A stretch of DNA of 64,000 bases from an uncultured Bacilli bacterium (GTDB lineage: Bacteria; Bacillota_I; Bacilli_A; ML615J-28; CAG-698): positions 124,001 through 188,000 of the forward strand of contig CAKOMG010000004.1 of NCBI GenBank assembly GCA_934096585.1, in the 5' to 3' direction. A program made the translations under genes and the position numbers. The number at the start of each line of letters is the position of its first letter. The first letter of the stretch is position 1. Of the stretch, positions 35,638 to 44,624 are shown piece after piece. The notes beneath the pieces were generated by a model. That model saw nothing but the letters and a program-made list of their open reading frames with translations. It did no database searches and was not told the origin of the DNA.

Positions 35638-37146
35638 ATGAGTTTTAAAGAAAAACTTGACAAGTTTTTTGGGATTTCTGAAACACGTAGTACTTTTTCA
35701 ACAGAAATCATAGCTGGTATAGTTACATTCTTAGCAATGGCCTACATTTTAACTGTTAATCCAAATCAAATTGTTGGATCAGGTGATCCAAGATGGTCAT
35801 CAGTATTTATTGCAACAGCCCTTGGTGCTATTATTGGTACATTATTGATGGCATTCTTAGCTAAGCTTCCATTGGCTCAAGCTCCAGGTATGGGGCTAAA
35901 TTCAATGGTTGGAGGTTTAGTTGCTGGATATGGAGCATTCCATTGTACATACGGAAATGCAATGTTAATGGTATTTATTTCAGGTGTATTATTCTTATTG
36001 TTGTCTATTTTAACTATTAAAGGAGTTTCAATAAGAGAATTAATATTTGATGGTATCCCTGAATGTATAAGAAAAGCTATTTCTGTAGGTATTGGTTTAT
36101 TTATTGCTTATATTGGTTTTCAAAATTGTGGTTTAATTGTTCATAATGCTTTCACTCAAGTTGGATTAATTGATTTTTCTTCTTGGGTAAAACAAATCGT
36201 TAATGTAGGTAGCGGAGCAGCAGTTACTCCTGCAGCACCAATTGTATGTTTATTTGGAGTAATTGTTATTGCAATTCTTGAACATTTCCATGTTAAAGGA
36301 TCTGTTATTATTGGTATTTTAGCTGCTACTGTTTTAGGTATTCCTCTTGGAATTACTACTTGGAATTCAAGTGTTAGTTGGAATGTAGTTGAAAACTTTA
36401 AAAATTTCTTCTCACTAGATTCAGAAAAAGGTTCATTCTTAGTTGCATTTACAGAAGGATTTGATTGGACATTTGCATTTGCTGAAGAAAACAGAGGCTC
36501 AGTAATGGCAATCATTATGACAATCATTACATTCTGTATGATCGACATGTTTGATACAATGGGAACTGTTGTTGGATGTTGTACTCCTGTAGGTTTAGTT
36601 GATGAAAATGGTAAACCTGTAAGATATAACAAAATTATGATTTCTGACTCTGTTGCTACATGTACAGGTGCTGTATTTGGTACTTCAACTGTAACAACAT
36701 TCGTTGAAAGTGGATCTGGTATTGCAGCTGGTGGTAGAACTGGTTTAACTGCTTTAGTTACTGCTATTTGCTTCTTAATATCAATATTCATTATGCCTGT
36801 TATTGCATCTATTCCATCTGCTGCAGCAGCAAGTGCTTTAGTATTTGTTGGTTGCTTAATGGTTAAAGGTGCAGTTAATTTAAAAGTTACAAACATCAAA
36901 GAAGCTGTAGCATCATTCTTTACAATTGCTTTAATGCCACTTGCATACTCAATTACAACTGGTATCGGATTTGGCTTATTAGTATATGTAATCATCTCAG
37001 TATTCTGCTATGTTATTGAAGTAATTAAATATGCATGCTCTAAAGATAAAGAAAATGCTGTTAAACCTGTTTGGGACGTTTCAGTAGTATGTATTATCGT
37101 TAGTATCTTATTTATTGTTTACTTCTTTGTACCAACAACAATTTAA
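35638..37146 (+). CDS. pbuG: Guanine/hypoxanthine permease (NCS2, PbuG/AzgA type)
   Basis: A 502-residue proton-coupled purine importer. The start SFKEKLDKFFGI, then FSTEIIAGIVTFLAMAYIL and the APGMGLNSM segment, identify the AzgA/PbuG branch of NCS2. The later DMFDTMGTVVG and SGIAAGGRTGLTALV are the conserved TM8-TM10 substrate region. About twelve to fourteen membrane segments are visible. The upstream guanine riboswitch agrees with guanine or hypoxanthine as substrate. An AGAAAGG site precedes the ATG. The second permease gene follows after a hairpin. Confidence 0.93.
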   Translation: MSFKEKLDKFFGISETRSTFSTEIIAGIVTFLAMAYILTVNPNQIVGSGDPRWSSVFIATALGAIIGTLLMAFLAKLPLAQAPGMGLNSMVGGLVAGYGAFHCTYGNAMLMVFISGVLFLLLSILTIKGVSIRELIFDGIPECIRKAISVGIGLFIAYIGFQNCGLIVHNAFTQVGLIDFSSWVKQIVNVGSGAAVTPAAPIVCLFGVIVIAILEHFHVKGSVIIGILAATVLGIPLGITTWNSSVSWNVVENFKNFFSLDSEKGSFLVAFTEGFDWTFAFAEENRGSVMAIIMTIITFCMIDMFDTMGTVVGCCTPVGLVDENGKPVRYNKIMISDSVATCTGAVFGTSTVTTFVESGSGIAAGGRTGLTALVTAICFLISIFIMPVIASIPSAAAASALVFVGCLMVKGAVNLKVTNIKEAVASFFTIALMPLAYSITTGIGFGLLVYVIISVFCYVIEVIKYACSKDKENAVKPVWDVSVVCIIVSILFIVYFFVPTTI

Positions 37147-37162
37147 TCAAAAAAACAATTTT

Positions 37163-37195
37163 AACATCAAGAGTTCAATTCTTGATGTTTTATTT
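37163..37195 (+). terminator. Hairpin between the two nucleobase permease genes
   Basis: AACATCAAGA / TCTTGATGTT, ten pairs with a seven-base loop, followed by a broken T run (TTATTT). It may be a leaky terminator lowering expression of the second permease, or protect the first gene's message. Confidence 0.6.
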
Positions 37196-37214
37196 AGGAA
37201 AAGGAGAAAAAATT

Positions 37215-38588
37215 ATGAAATTGTATTTTAATGTTAATGACAAACCCAAATTCGGACAAATCTTAGTCTTCGCTCTTCAACAACTTTTAGCTATTATGGC
37301 TGCAACAATCGCCGTTCCTAGAATTGTTGGAAATGGAATGAGTATGGCAGCCGCATTATTTGGTGCAGGCGTTGGAACAATTGTTTATTTATTATTTACA
37401 AAATTTAAGAGTCCAGTATTTTTAGGATCATCATTTGCCTTCTTAGGATCAATGAGTGCTGCTTTTGCTGGAGCTGTCACTGTTAGTGCAGGATACTTAG
37501 GATTATTAATAGGTGCAGGACTTGCTGGTTTAGTGTATGTTGTACTTGCTATACTTGTTAAAGCTTGCGGTACAAAATGGGTTAATAAATTAATGCCTGC
37601 TGTTGTAATTGGACCCACAGTTGCTATTATAGGATTATCACTTGCTGGTAATGCAGTTGGAGATTTATTGAAAGGAAATACTGCAGAAGGATTAAAATTA
37701 TATACAACATATATCGGTTTATTATGTGGACTAGTTACATTAGCTGTTACAATTATTTGTTCAGTATATGGTAAAAAAATGATAAAAATGATTCCATTTG
37801 TAATGGGAATACTTGCTGGATATGTTTTAGCAACAATTTTCACTGTAATTGGTAAAGTAGCAAATATTCAAGAATTAGTAATAATTGATTTTGATAAATT
37901 TAAATCAATTGAATGGGTTCCTTCATTTACATTTATTGAAGCATTTAAAGGTATAAAAGACTTTTCAAGTTCAAAAGAATTTTTCACTTATTTAGGAACT
38001 ATAGCAGTAGCTTATGTACCTGTTGCATTTGTTGTATTTGCTGAACACATTGCTGACCACAAAAATCTTTCAACAATTATTGAAAAAGATTTATTAGAAG
38101 ATCCAGGTCTTGATAAAACATTATTAGGTGATGGCGTAGGATCAATTGCTGGTGCAATATTTGGTGGATGTCCAAACACAACATATGGTGAATCAGTTGG
38201 ATGTGTTGCTATTTCTGGAAATGCTTCAGTTGTTACAATTCTTACAACTGCAATTATGGCTATCGTAATTTCTTTCTTTGGACCTTTCTCAACATTCTTA
38301 TCAACAATACCTTCATGTGTAATGGGCGGAGTTTGTATTTCACTATATGGATTTATTGCAGTATCAGGATTAAAAATGATTCAAGATGTTGATTTAGGTG
38401 ATAATAGAAATCTATTTGTTGTTGCTATAATTTTAATTGCGGGAGTTGGAGGAATGACTCTAAATATTGGTAAAGTAACAATTACTGAAGTTGCTTGCGC
38501 ATTAATTCTTGGAATTCTAGCAAACTTCTTATGTAACATAAAAAAAGACAAAAAAGAAGAAACAGAAGAAACAAAAGAGTTAAAATAG
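37215..38588 (+). CDS. Uracil permease-like NCS2 transporter (UraA/PyrP type)
   Basis: A 457-residue NCS2 transporter. FGGCPNTTYGESVGC in TM10 is close to the UraA/PyrP pattern (NTTYGE) rather than the xanthine permease pattern, and FAEHIADHKNLS with the Glu in TM8 also fits UraA. About fourteen membrane segments are present. The frame is open 11 codons upstream, but AAAAGGAG is spaced correctly for the ATG at 37215. It probably shares the riboswitch-controlled transcript when the hairpin at 37163 is read through. Its own promoter is not seen. Confidence 0.88.
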   Translation: MKLYFNVNDKPKFGQILVFALQQLLAIMAATIAVPRIVGNGMSMAAALFGAGVGTIVYLLFTKFKSPVFLGSSFAFLGSMSAAFAGAVTVSAGYLGLLIGAGLAGLVYVVLAILVKACGTKWVNKLMPAVVIGPTVAIIGLSLAGNAVGDLLKGNTAEGLKLYTTYIGLLCGLVTLAVTIICSVYGKKMIKMIPFVMGILAGYVLATIFTVIGKVANIQELVIIDFDKFKSIEWVPSFTFIEAFKGIKDFSSSKEFFTYLGTIAVAYVPVAFVVFAEHIADHKNLSTIIEKDLLEDPGLDKTLLGDGVGSIAGAIFGGCPNTTYGESVGCVAISGNASVVTILTTAIMAIVISFFGPFSTFLSTIPSCVMGGVCISLYGFIAVSGLKMIQDVDLGDNRNLFVVAIILIAGVGGMTLNIGKVTITEVACALILGILANFLCNIKKDKKEETEETKELK

Positions 38589-38631
38589 TTATAGTTTAAT
38601 AATATCCTTTTAGGAAAGAAAAGAGTTAAAA

Positions 38632-39183
38632 ATGAGAAAAAATTTAGGTAAAAAAACATATCTGTTTCCAATGCCTGTACTAATAATTGGCACATATGAT
38701 GAAGATGGAACACCTAACGCAATGAATGTTGCTTGGGGAACAATTAGTGATTATTATCAAATTGAAATTAATTTAGGGTCACATCAAACAACAAAAAATT
38801 TAGAAAAAACAAAAGCTTTTACTGTAACATTTGCAGATGTTGAACATATGGCAGAAGCTGATTACGTTGGTATTGTATCTGGTGAAAAAATAAAAGATAA
38901 AGTTAATAGAGCTCATTTAAACTACGAAAAAAGTAAATTCGTAAATGCCCCTGTTTTTACTGATTTTCCTTTATCATTAGAATGTGAAGTTGCATTAAAT
39001 GATAATGGTAGAGTATTAGGAAATATTGTAAATGTATTAGCTGATGAAAAAGTATTAGATGATAAAGGAACAATAGATATAGAAAAGTTACATTTAATAG
39101 TTTATGATGCTGCTGGTAACACTTACGTTGAATTAGGTAAAAAAGTAGGTCTTGCTTTTTCCATAGGAAAAACAATCAAATAA
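38632..39183 (+). CDS. Flavin reductase / flavoredoxin-like FMN-binding protein
   Basis: A 183-residue flavoprotein with the split-barrel flavin-reductase fold. PMPVLIIGTYDEDGTPNAMNVAWGT is the typical first hairpin, with GSHQTTKNLEKTKAFTVTF the FMN-contact strand and helix. Partner and substrate are unknown. It is 43 bases after the permease gene with an AGGAAAG sequence, and is followed by a strong terminator. Confidence 0.86.
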   Translation: MRKNLGKKTYLFPMPVLIIGTYDEDGTPNAMNVAWGTISDYYQIEINLGSHQTTKNLEKTKAFTVTFADVEHMAEADYVGIVSGEKIKDKVNRAHLNYEKSKFVNAPVFTDFPLSLECEVALNDNGRVLGNIVNVLADEKVLDDKGTIDIEKLHLIVYDAAGNTYVELGKKVGLAFSIGKTIK

Positions 39184-39194
39184 ATTAAAATTAT

Positions 39195-39225
39195 AAAAAG
39201 AGTTAGTATAGCTAACTCTTTTTTA
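39195..39225 (+). terminator. Rho-independent terminator after the flavoredoxin gene
   Basis: AAAAAGAGTTAG / CTAACTCTTTTT, twelve pairs with a five-base loop and trailing T. Confidence 0.9.
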
Positions 39226-39233
39226 ATTTAAAA

Positions 39234-39262
39234 TTGTTAATACAAATAATATATGTTATAAT
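39234..39262 (+). promoter_or_regulatory. Extended -10 promoter for the GH3 fusion gene
   Basis: TTGTTA at 39234-39239, 17 bases, then TGTTATAAT ending at 39262. GAGGAG lies between it and the ATG 18 bases on. Confidence 0.72.
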
Positions 39263-39280
39263 TAGGTGAGGAGACATATT

Positions 39281-41851
39281 ATGAAACATTTGACTTTAGA
39301 ACAAAAAATAGGACAATTAATAATGGTAGGCTTTGATGGTGATACTTATAGTAGTCATATTGAAAGTTTAATAAATAACTATGTCAGTAATGTGATATTG
39401 TTTTCAAGAAATTATAAAAATCCAAAAGATTTACAAGCATTAAATAAAAGAATATATCAAGAAGTAATAAATAAAACAGGCATAATTCCTTTTATTGCGA
39501 TTGATGAAGAAGGAGGACCAGTAACAAGATTAACTCATCCTTTTATTATTCCTCCATCACAAATGACGACATCTTCATCAAACTTTCCTGATGCTAGCTA
39601 TTTTGTTGGAAAAATGATAGGAGAGGATTTAAATAAAATGGGGATTAATATAAATTTTGCTCCTTGTTTGGATTTGAATCCTAAATTAGAAAATGAAACA
39701 GGGCATGTTAGAAGTTATGGAGATGATCCTAATTATGTTTCATACATGGCCAAAAGATTCATTCAAGGTTCTAAAGAAAATAATGTTTTATGTACATTAA
39801 AGCATTTTCCTGGTGAAGGAAATACTTTAGAAGATACACATCTTAATTTGCCTGTGTTATCTCTTTCAAAAGAAGAAATCCATAATAATATGATTCCCTT
39901 CGTTAATAATTTAAACGCTCCTTTAATAATGGCTACTCATATATTATTTAAAGAATATGATAATGTTCCAATATCATTATCTAAAAATGTCTTAACATCA
40001 TTGCTTAGAAACCAATTAAATTATGAAGGAATAATAATCACTGATTGTTTAGAAATGAAGGCTATAAAAGACTATTATGGCACTGAAAATGCCGCTGTGA
40101 TGAGTTTGAAAGCTGGAAGTGATATAGTTTTAATCAGTCAAACAGAAAACATTCAAAAGGAAGTATTGAAGAAAATAAAAGAAGCTATAGAAAATAATGA
40201 ATTATCAATTGATGAAATAAATAGAAAAGTAGAAAGAATTTTAAAGCTCAAAGAAGACTTAAAAATGCCAACATTTGAAGAGTATGTGCCATTACAAACA
40301 AACTTAAAAATAATGTCAAATATTGTAGATGAATCTATAACTATCGTAAAAGGAAAAGATATAAAAATAAATTGTCATACAAAATTTGTCATTGGTATGG
40401 GAAGCTATAAAACAATTGTTGAAGAAAGAGAGAATATTAATATAAAAAATATCTTACAAACTAATTTTAAAAATGAAATATTTGATATTGTTGATTATAA
40501 AGATCAAAATCAAGATATAGTCCTATTTTTAAATAGCAGTTTTAATTATGTAAAAGAAATTAATAACATAATAAAAAACAATAACACACATATAATAGCG
40601 TTTAAAGGTCCAATGATTTTAAAAAAATTACAAAATATATCTAATTTTATATGCTTATATGAATATACGCCATTATCAATTAATAGTGTAATAAAATATT
40701 TAAAAGGACAAATAGAAGCGAAAGGAACACTGCCTTTAAAACATGCACCACTTATAGATTCTCATATTCATTTTTCTTTTCCTCATACATTTGAAGAAGT
40801 AGAAGATGCTTTGAATATTTCTTGTGCTACCAGAGGAAATTTAGTTGCACAAATAGATAGATATAAAGTATCGGACACTATTGATTGTCTATATGCAAAA
40901 TATTTAAGTAAAGATAGATTATATGTATATGGCAGTTTAGATGCAACACAATATTTAAAAAATCAAAACATGGGATACAACTTAATAGAGCATATTAAGC
41001 ATTTAATGAATTGTGGATGTGATGGTATTAAAATGTTAGAAGGTAAACCAGATCAACGAAAAATTTTTAAAATACCTAATTTTGACAATGATGAATGGGA
41101 TAAAGTGTTTGAATATATAGAAAAAGAACAAATCAATATTATATGGCATGTCAATGATCCTGAAGAATTTTGGGATATAAATAAAATACCTGTTTGGGCC
41201 AAACAAGCAGGATGGTTTTATGACAATACTTTTATTAATAATGAAAAGCAATACAATGAAATCAAAAATGTATTAGACAAGCATCCGCTTTTACATATTA
41301 CCTTTGCTCACTTTTTTTTCATGTCAAATCAATTAAATAGGTTAGATAAAATATTAAGCAAATATCCAAATGTATGTGTCGATATAACTCCAGGAATAGA
41401 ATTATTTGAAAATTTATCAAAAAATTTAAAAGAAGCAAAAGATTTTTTTATTAAATACCAAGATAGAATTATTTATGGTACTGATATATCTAGATGTTAT
41501 TATGATAATGATAAAGAAGAAAATATTATTGATGCATTTAATAGAAGTAGATTATGTTATCGTTTCTTGAAAGAATCCAAAGTTGATATTGAAATCAATA
41601 AAAAATCATTATTAGGAACTAATTCAATTCATATTAATGGTTTATCTTTAGATACAAAAATAATTAATAAAATAACTTATCAAAATTTTTATAATAGAAA
41701 CTTAGAACCAAAAAAGCTAAATATAGATGAAATAATTAAAGAAATTGATAGAGAAAAAGAAAGAATAAATTATCTAAATAAATATTTTTGTTATAATTAT
41801 AGTACAGTTTATCTAGAGCGCGTTAAAGATAGTATAAAAATAAAGGGGTAG
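39281..41851 (+). CDS. GH3 beta-N-acetylglucosaminidase (NagZ-like) fused to an amidohydrolase
   Basis: An 856-residue fusion. Residues 1-330 are a GH3 barrel: DEEGGPVTRL at 75-84, KHFPGEG starting at Lys174, the NagZ-type Asp-His dyad D185/H187, and nucleophile Asp255 in ITDCLEMK. Residues about 340-485 are the second GH3 domain, ending with GQIEAKGTLPL. From about 490 a second enzyme begins: H495/H497 (DSHIHF), K584 (GIKMLEG), H623 (IWHVND), H677 (FAHFF) and D735 (YGTDIS) match the metal ligands of Amidohydrolase_2 (COG2159) enzymes. Both active sites look intact. No signal peptide is seen, so it is probably a cytosolic enzyme of muropeptide or amino-sugar recycling. The in-frame GTG at 39266 is rejected because GAGGAG fits the ATG. 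Confidence 0.88.
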   Translation: MKHLTLEQKIGQLIMVGFDGDTYSSHIESLINNYVSNVILFSRNYKNPKDLQALNKRIYQEVINKTGIIPFIAIDEEGGPVTRLTHPFIIPPSQMTTSSSNFPDASYFVGKMIGEDLNKMGININFAPCLDLNPKLENETGHVRSYGDDPNYVSYMAKRFIQGSKENNVLCTLKHFPGEGNTLEDTHLNLPVLSLSKEEIHNNMIPFVNNLNAPLIMATHILFKEYDNVPISLSKNVLTSLLRNQLNYEGIIITDCLEMKAIKDYYGTENAAVMSLKAGSDIVLISQTENIQKEVLKKIKEAIENNELSIDEINRKVERILKLKEDLKMPTFEEYVPLQTNLKIMSNIVDESITIVKGKDIKINCHTKFVIGMGSYKTIVEERENINIKNILQTNFKNEIFDIVDYKDQNQDIVLFLNSSFNYVKEINNIIKNNNTHIIAFKGPMILKKLQNISNFICLYEYTPLSINSVIKYLKGQIEAKGTLPLKHAPLIDSHIHFSFPHTFEEVEDALNISCATRGNLVAQIDRYKVSDTIDCLYAKYLSKDRLYVYGSLDATQYLKNQNMGYNLIEHIKHLMNCGCDGIKMLEGKPDQRKIFKIPNFDNDEWDKVFEYIEKEQINIIWHVNDPEEFWDINKIPVWAKQAGWFYDNTFINNEKQYNEIKNVLDKHPLLHITFAHFFFMSNQLNRLDKILSKYPNVCVDITPGIELFENLSKNLKEAKDFFIKYQDRIIYGTDISRCYYDNDKEENIIDAFNRSRLCYRFLKESKVDIEINKKSLLGTNSIHINGLSLDTKIINKITYQNFYNRNLEPKKLNIDEIIKEIDREKERINYLNKYFCYNYSTVYLERVKDSIKIKG

Positions 41852-41872
41852 CAAAATGCTAACCCTTTATTT
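41842..41872. terminator. Bidirectional terminator
   Basis: AAAGGG-G-TAGCA / TGCTA-A-CCCTTT with one mismatch and a three-base loop. It overlaps the TAG of the GH3 fusion and lies at the end of the minus-strand CHAP gene. Confidence 0.75.
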
Positions 41873-43204
41873 ATTAAATTTCATATTATAGTCGGGATGA
41901 CAATATCCGGTAATTGTATTATAATCAAGTGGATATGTTCTTTGAGCTACCATATTGGATGTATTGCCTTCAATGGTATATACAGTAGTGTCATCACTTT
42001 TTACAACAATACCAATATGGCTTGCTCCATTACTTGCAAATATAATTAAATCCCCAGGAACCGGTGTGTAATTTTCTTTGAAATAAAAGCGATTCATTTG
42101 TTCAAAATTACTTTTAAATACTGAAACAGAAATACTCCTTGGGATAATATGCTTAGATATACCAGCGTTATTTGCACACCATGAAACAAATGTTGCACAC
42201 CAGGCTTCATAATTACAGCTATTCCATTCGCCATATTTAGTGTCATTGTTTCCTGTCAATTCTTTATATCCTTCTTCTGCAAGTGCTATATCTAAAATTT
42301 TATTTATATAATCTCTTTCTCTATATCCAGTAACTTCTACAGTAATTCTAGCATTAGTTTTATTGCTTGAAGAATCTTTTGATGTTATTAAAACTGTAGC
42401 TTTTCCTGGTTGAACTCCCATAAATAATCCTGTATCAGATATGATTAAAATATCTTCATTAATTGTTTTATAAGTATAACGTTGTAAGTTTTTAGCATCC
42501 ACAATATGCAATTGTTCATCAACACTGGCATCAATAACAAAGTTGCCATCATCAAAATATAGAACTAAAGGTGCACCTTCAGGTTCTCCAGATTTAGTAG
42601 TAGTAGTTGCTTGTGATCCAACATAGATAGTTTCTTCACCAATATTACTTGGAAATTTCTTTTGCCTTACATGTACAACAGCTTGGCCGTCTTTTAATGC
42701 TTTAATTTTATTGTCTGGTGTGATTTCAAGGATAGTATTATCAGAAACACTAAATTCAAATTCATCAAGTGATTTTGCCCCAACATTAGTCATATTTTCA
42801 ATTCCTAAGTCAAGAGTTCTGCCAACTAATAATCCATTAGTATTAAAATTGAATCTTAGTGTACTTTTGCGATAGTTAATATTATCATTTACGTATACAA
42901 TAAATTGTTTTACTATTGTTTTTTCTTTATTACTAATAGTTATAACTGCAATACCGCCTTCTACGCCTGTAAATACTTCATTTTCTAAAGTAATAATATC
43001 ATTGTTTGTGGAAATGATAAGATCGCTAAAATCGCCTATACCATCATAATCTATTGGAATGAAATCAGTATCATTGATATTGATTGTTGTAGAATCAGTA
43101 TCAAGGTTAATAAATGTTATTGAATGTTTTTGTTCAGGTTTTGTTTTACATCCAATAAACATAAAACAAAAAATAATTAATAAAAAAATGTAAATCTTTT
43201 TCAT
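41867..43204 (-). CDS. CHAP-domain lipoprotein with Big2-like Ig repeats
   Basis: A 445-residue surface lipoprotein, lipidated at Cys19 (FIGC). Three Ig-like Big2-type segments follow (about 30-110, 130-200 and 215-290), each ending in a G-x-A-V-I/V strand. The C-terminal 150 residues are a Cys-His peptidase: CNYEAWCATFVSWC with the likely catalytic Cys, PGDLIIF, then HIGIV with the His and IEGNTS with the third residue. CHAP enzymes cut peptidoglycan peptides or amide bonds. The GTG two codons upstream is less likely than this ATG, which has AGAGGTG seven bases before it. Confidence 0.85.
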   Translation of the reverse strand: MKKIYIFLLIIFCFMFIGCKTKPEQKHSITFINLDTDSTTININDTDFIPIDYDGIGDFSDLIISTNNDIITLENEVFTGVEGGIAVITISNKEKTIVKQFIVYVNDNINYRKSTLRFNFNTNGLLVGRTLDLGIENMTNVGAKSLDEFEFSVSDNTILEITPDNKIKALKDGQAVVHVRQKKFPSNIGEETIYVGSQATTTTKSGEPEGAPLVLYFDDGNFVIDASVDEQLHIVDAKNLQRYTYKTINEDILIISDTGLFMGVQPGKATVLITSKDSSSNKTNARITVEVTGYRERDYINKILDIALAEEGYKELTGNNDTKYGEWNSCNYEAWCATFVSWCANNAGISKHIIPRSISVSVFKSNFEQMNRFYFKENYTPVPGDLIIFASNGASHIGIVVKSDDTTVYTIEGNTSNMVAQRTYPLDYNTITGYCHPDYNMKFNK

Positions 43205-43294
43205 ACGCACCTCTTTACACTCATATTATAACAAATTTTGTCAAATTTGTTAAGGGCTTTCATAAATAAAACAAAGATTTACAAATTTTTCTAG

Positions 43295-43546
43295 TTATTG
43301 ACGCAATAAGCGAATTTCTTGATCAATATCTATGTCTTCTAAATTTTTATATAAATAAAATTTGTAATTTAAAAAATCATTAATGAATTCTTGAACAGTA
43401 ATATAACATTTGATATTTTCATTGATTACTAAAATTTTATTATTGCTTTTCATAAAAAAAATTCTTTTGATATTGTAGTTTGAAGCGATTAGAATATTAG
43501 TATTTAAAAGTTCTAATGCTTCGTTTAAATTATTTATTTGTTTCAT
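43295..43546 (-). CDS. 83-residue hypothetical protein
   Basis: A small soluble protein with helical N-terminus (NLNEALELLN), a central strand-rich part and an acidic end. No known motif is visible. A GGTGATG sequence precedes the ATG and a good minus-strand promoter lies just upstream, which supports expression. It is divergent from the DUF1146-SpoIIQ-like pair. Confidence 0.65.
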   Translation of the reverse strand: MKQINNLNEALELLNTNILIASNYNIKRIFFMKSNNKILVINENIKCYITVQEFINDFLNYKFYLYKNLEDIDIDQEIRLLRQ

Positions 43547-43562
43547 AACATCACCGAAAATA

Positions 43563-43591
43563 ATTATATCAAAAAAAACTATTTATGTAAA
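43563..43591 (-). promoter_or_regulatory. Minus-strand promoter for the 83-residue protein
   Basis: On the minus strand TTTACA (43591-43586), 17 bases, then TGATATAAT with TATAAT at 43568-43563. It is back to back with the next promoter. Confidence 0.72.
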
Positions 43592-43601
43592 CTCAATAGT
43601 A

Positions 43602-43610
43602 TGATATAAT
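43602..43610 (+). promoter_or_regulatory. Extended -10 element for the DUF1146 gene
   Basis: TATAAT at 43605-43610 preceded by TGA. The -35 region is weak. The ATG follows 22 bases later with AAAGGA between. Confidence 0.6.
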
Positions 43611-43632
43611 AATTATGAAAGGATTATAAATT

Positions 43633-43854
43633 ATGTTAGATATTGTTTTAACTATATGGTTTTTTATTGTTTTAATTCCTTCGATATATTTATTATATAC
43701 TTCTTTGCAATGCTTTGATTATGAAAAAATCTTAAAAAAAGGAAAAGTGAGAGAATTAAAAATAGTTTTATTTATAGTCAGTGTTGGTTTTGCTTTTTTA
43801 TTTGCCAACTGTTTTGTTAGTATCATTGAAAGAATCGCAAAAATATTTCAATAA
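43633..43854 (+). CDS. DUF1146-like small membrane protein
   Basis: A 73-residue protein with two membrane helices (about 3-25 and 46-66). A short loop, LQCFDYEKILKKGKVRELK, has the pattern of the DUF1146 family (B. subtilis YwzB). In bacilli this gene lies close to murA, spoIID and spoIIQ. Here it is directly upstream of a SpoIIQ-like gene, which supports the assignment. The function is unknown. Confidence 0.65.
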   Translation: MLDIVLTIWFFIVLIPSIYLLYTSLQCFDYEKILKKGKVRELKIVLFIVSVGFAFLFANCFVSIIERIAKIFQ

Positions 43855-43859
43855 ACGAT

Positions 43860-43887
43860 GTATAAATGTTTTTACCTTGTAAATAAT
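43860..43887 (+). promoter_or_regulatory. Candidate sigma-F-type promoter of the SpoIIQ-like gene
   Basis: GTATA at 43860-43864, a 14-base spacer, then GTAAATAAT at 43879-43887. The sigma-F consensus is roughly GYATA and GGnnAnAnT, so the -10 has one key mismatch. The position just before GAGGTG and the ATG is right for a forespore-expressed gene. This is a by-eye match in AT-rich DNA. Confidence 0.35.
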
Positions 43888-43905
43888 AAATATGAGGTGA
43901 ATAAA

Positions 43906-44577
43906 ATGAAAAAATGGTTTAAAAACTTAAATAGAGAACAAGCTCAAAAAATTGTTTTTGTAGGGCTGTTAGTTTTAATTTTTGCGGCTTTTTTTATTTC
44001 ACTTAGTATTGCTAAGAGTAATGAACATAAAAAGCCAAATGATGATCCAATAGAGCAACCTAACGATGGAAACGAGCCAGATGATGGACATAAACCTGAT
44101 GATAAACCAAAACCAGCAGAAGAATCAATGGGACTTCCTATCAAAGGCGATTTCGTTGTTGTAAGAAAATTCTATGATTCATCATATACTGATGAAAATT
44201 TGGAACTTGCTGTTATCCAATATGGTAAGAAATATTACACAAGTAGTGGTATTGCATTATCAGCTGTTGATAAAAAAGATGCTGATGTTTGTAGTGCTTT
44301 ATCTGGTGAAGTGACAACAGTACAAGAAAGCCCAATTTATGGGGTGACAGTTACGATCAAGCATAGTAATGATGTATACACTGAATATAGTAGCTTATCA
44401 AAAACGAATGTTAAAGTTGGCGATACTGTTAAACAAGGAGATGTTATTGGAACGAGTGGAGTATGCGAATTTGATAGTTCATTAGCATCACACGTATTTT
44501 TCAAAGTTGTAAAAAATAATAAGACATACGATCCAGAAACAGTAATTGGTAAAACCACATTAAAAATTGGTGAATAA
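43906..44577 (+). CDS. spoIIQ: SpoIIQ-like membrane protein with degenerate LytM (M23) domain
   Basis: A 223-residue protein: a short cytoplasmic start, one membrane helix (about 15-36), an Asp/Pro/Gly/Lys-rich linker (40-75), and a LytM domain (about 78-215). The usual HxGxD zinc site is SSGIA (113-117), so both ligands are lost. The final HxH is HVF (His196 kept, Phe198). It should not cleave peptidoglycan. B. subtilis SpoIIQ has the same architecture and also lacks a catalytic ligand. It works with SpoIIIAH to zip the engulfing mother-cell membrane to the forespore. The nearby spoIIID and DUF1146 genes support the call. The longer frame from 43858 is rejected because GAGGTG is spaced for the ATG at 43906. 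Confidence 0.72.
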   Translation: MKKWFKNLNREQAQKIVFVGLLVLIFAAFFISLSIAKSNEHKKPNDDPIEQPNDGNEPDDGHKPDDKPKPAEESMGLPIKGDFVVVRKFYDSSYTDENLELAVIQYGKKYYTSSGIALSAVDKKDADVCSALSGEVTTVQESPIYGVTVTIKHSNDVYTEYSSLSKTNVKVGDTVKQGDVIGTSGVCEFDSSLASHVFFKVVKNNKTYDPETVIGKTTLKIGE

Positions 44578-44624
44578 ATATTAGGTTTTCCTAGGATTTT
44601 TTAAAAGCTTAATTATTATAGTAG

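Noticed and set aside
36156..36995. Long open frame on the minus strand (279 codons)
   Set aside because: It lies wholly inside the clear PbuG-type permease gene, is low-complexity Thr/Ile/Val/Pro-rich, and has no ribosome binding site. It is an antisense shadow of membrane-protein codons.
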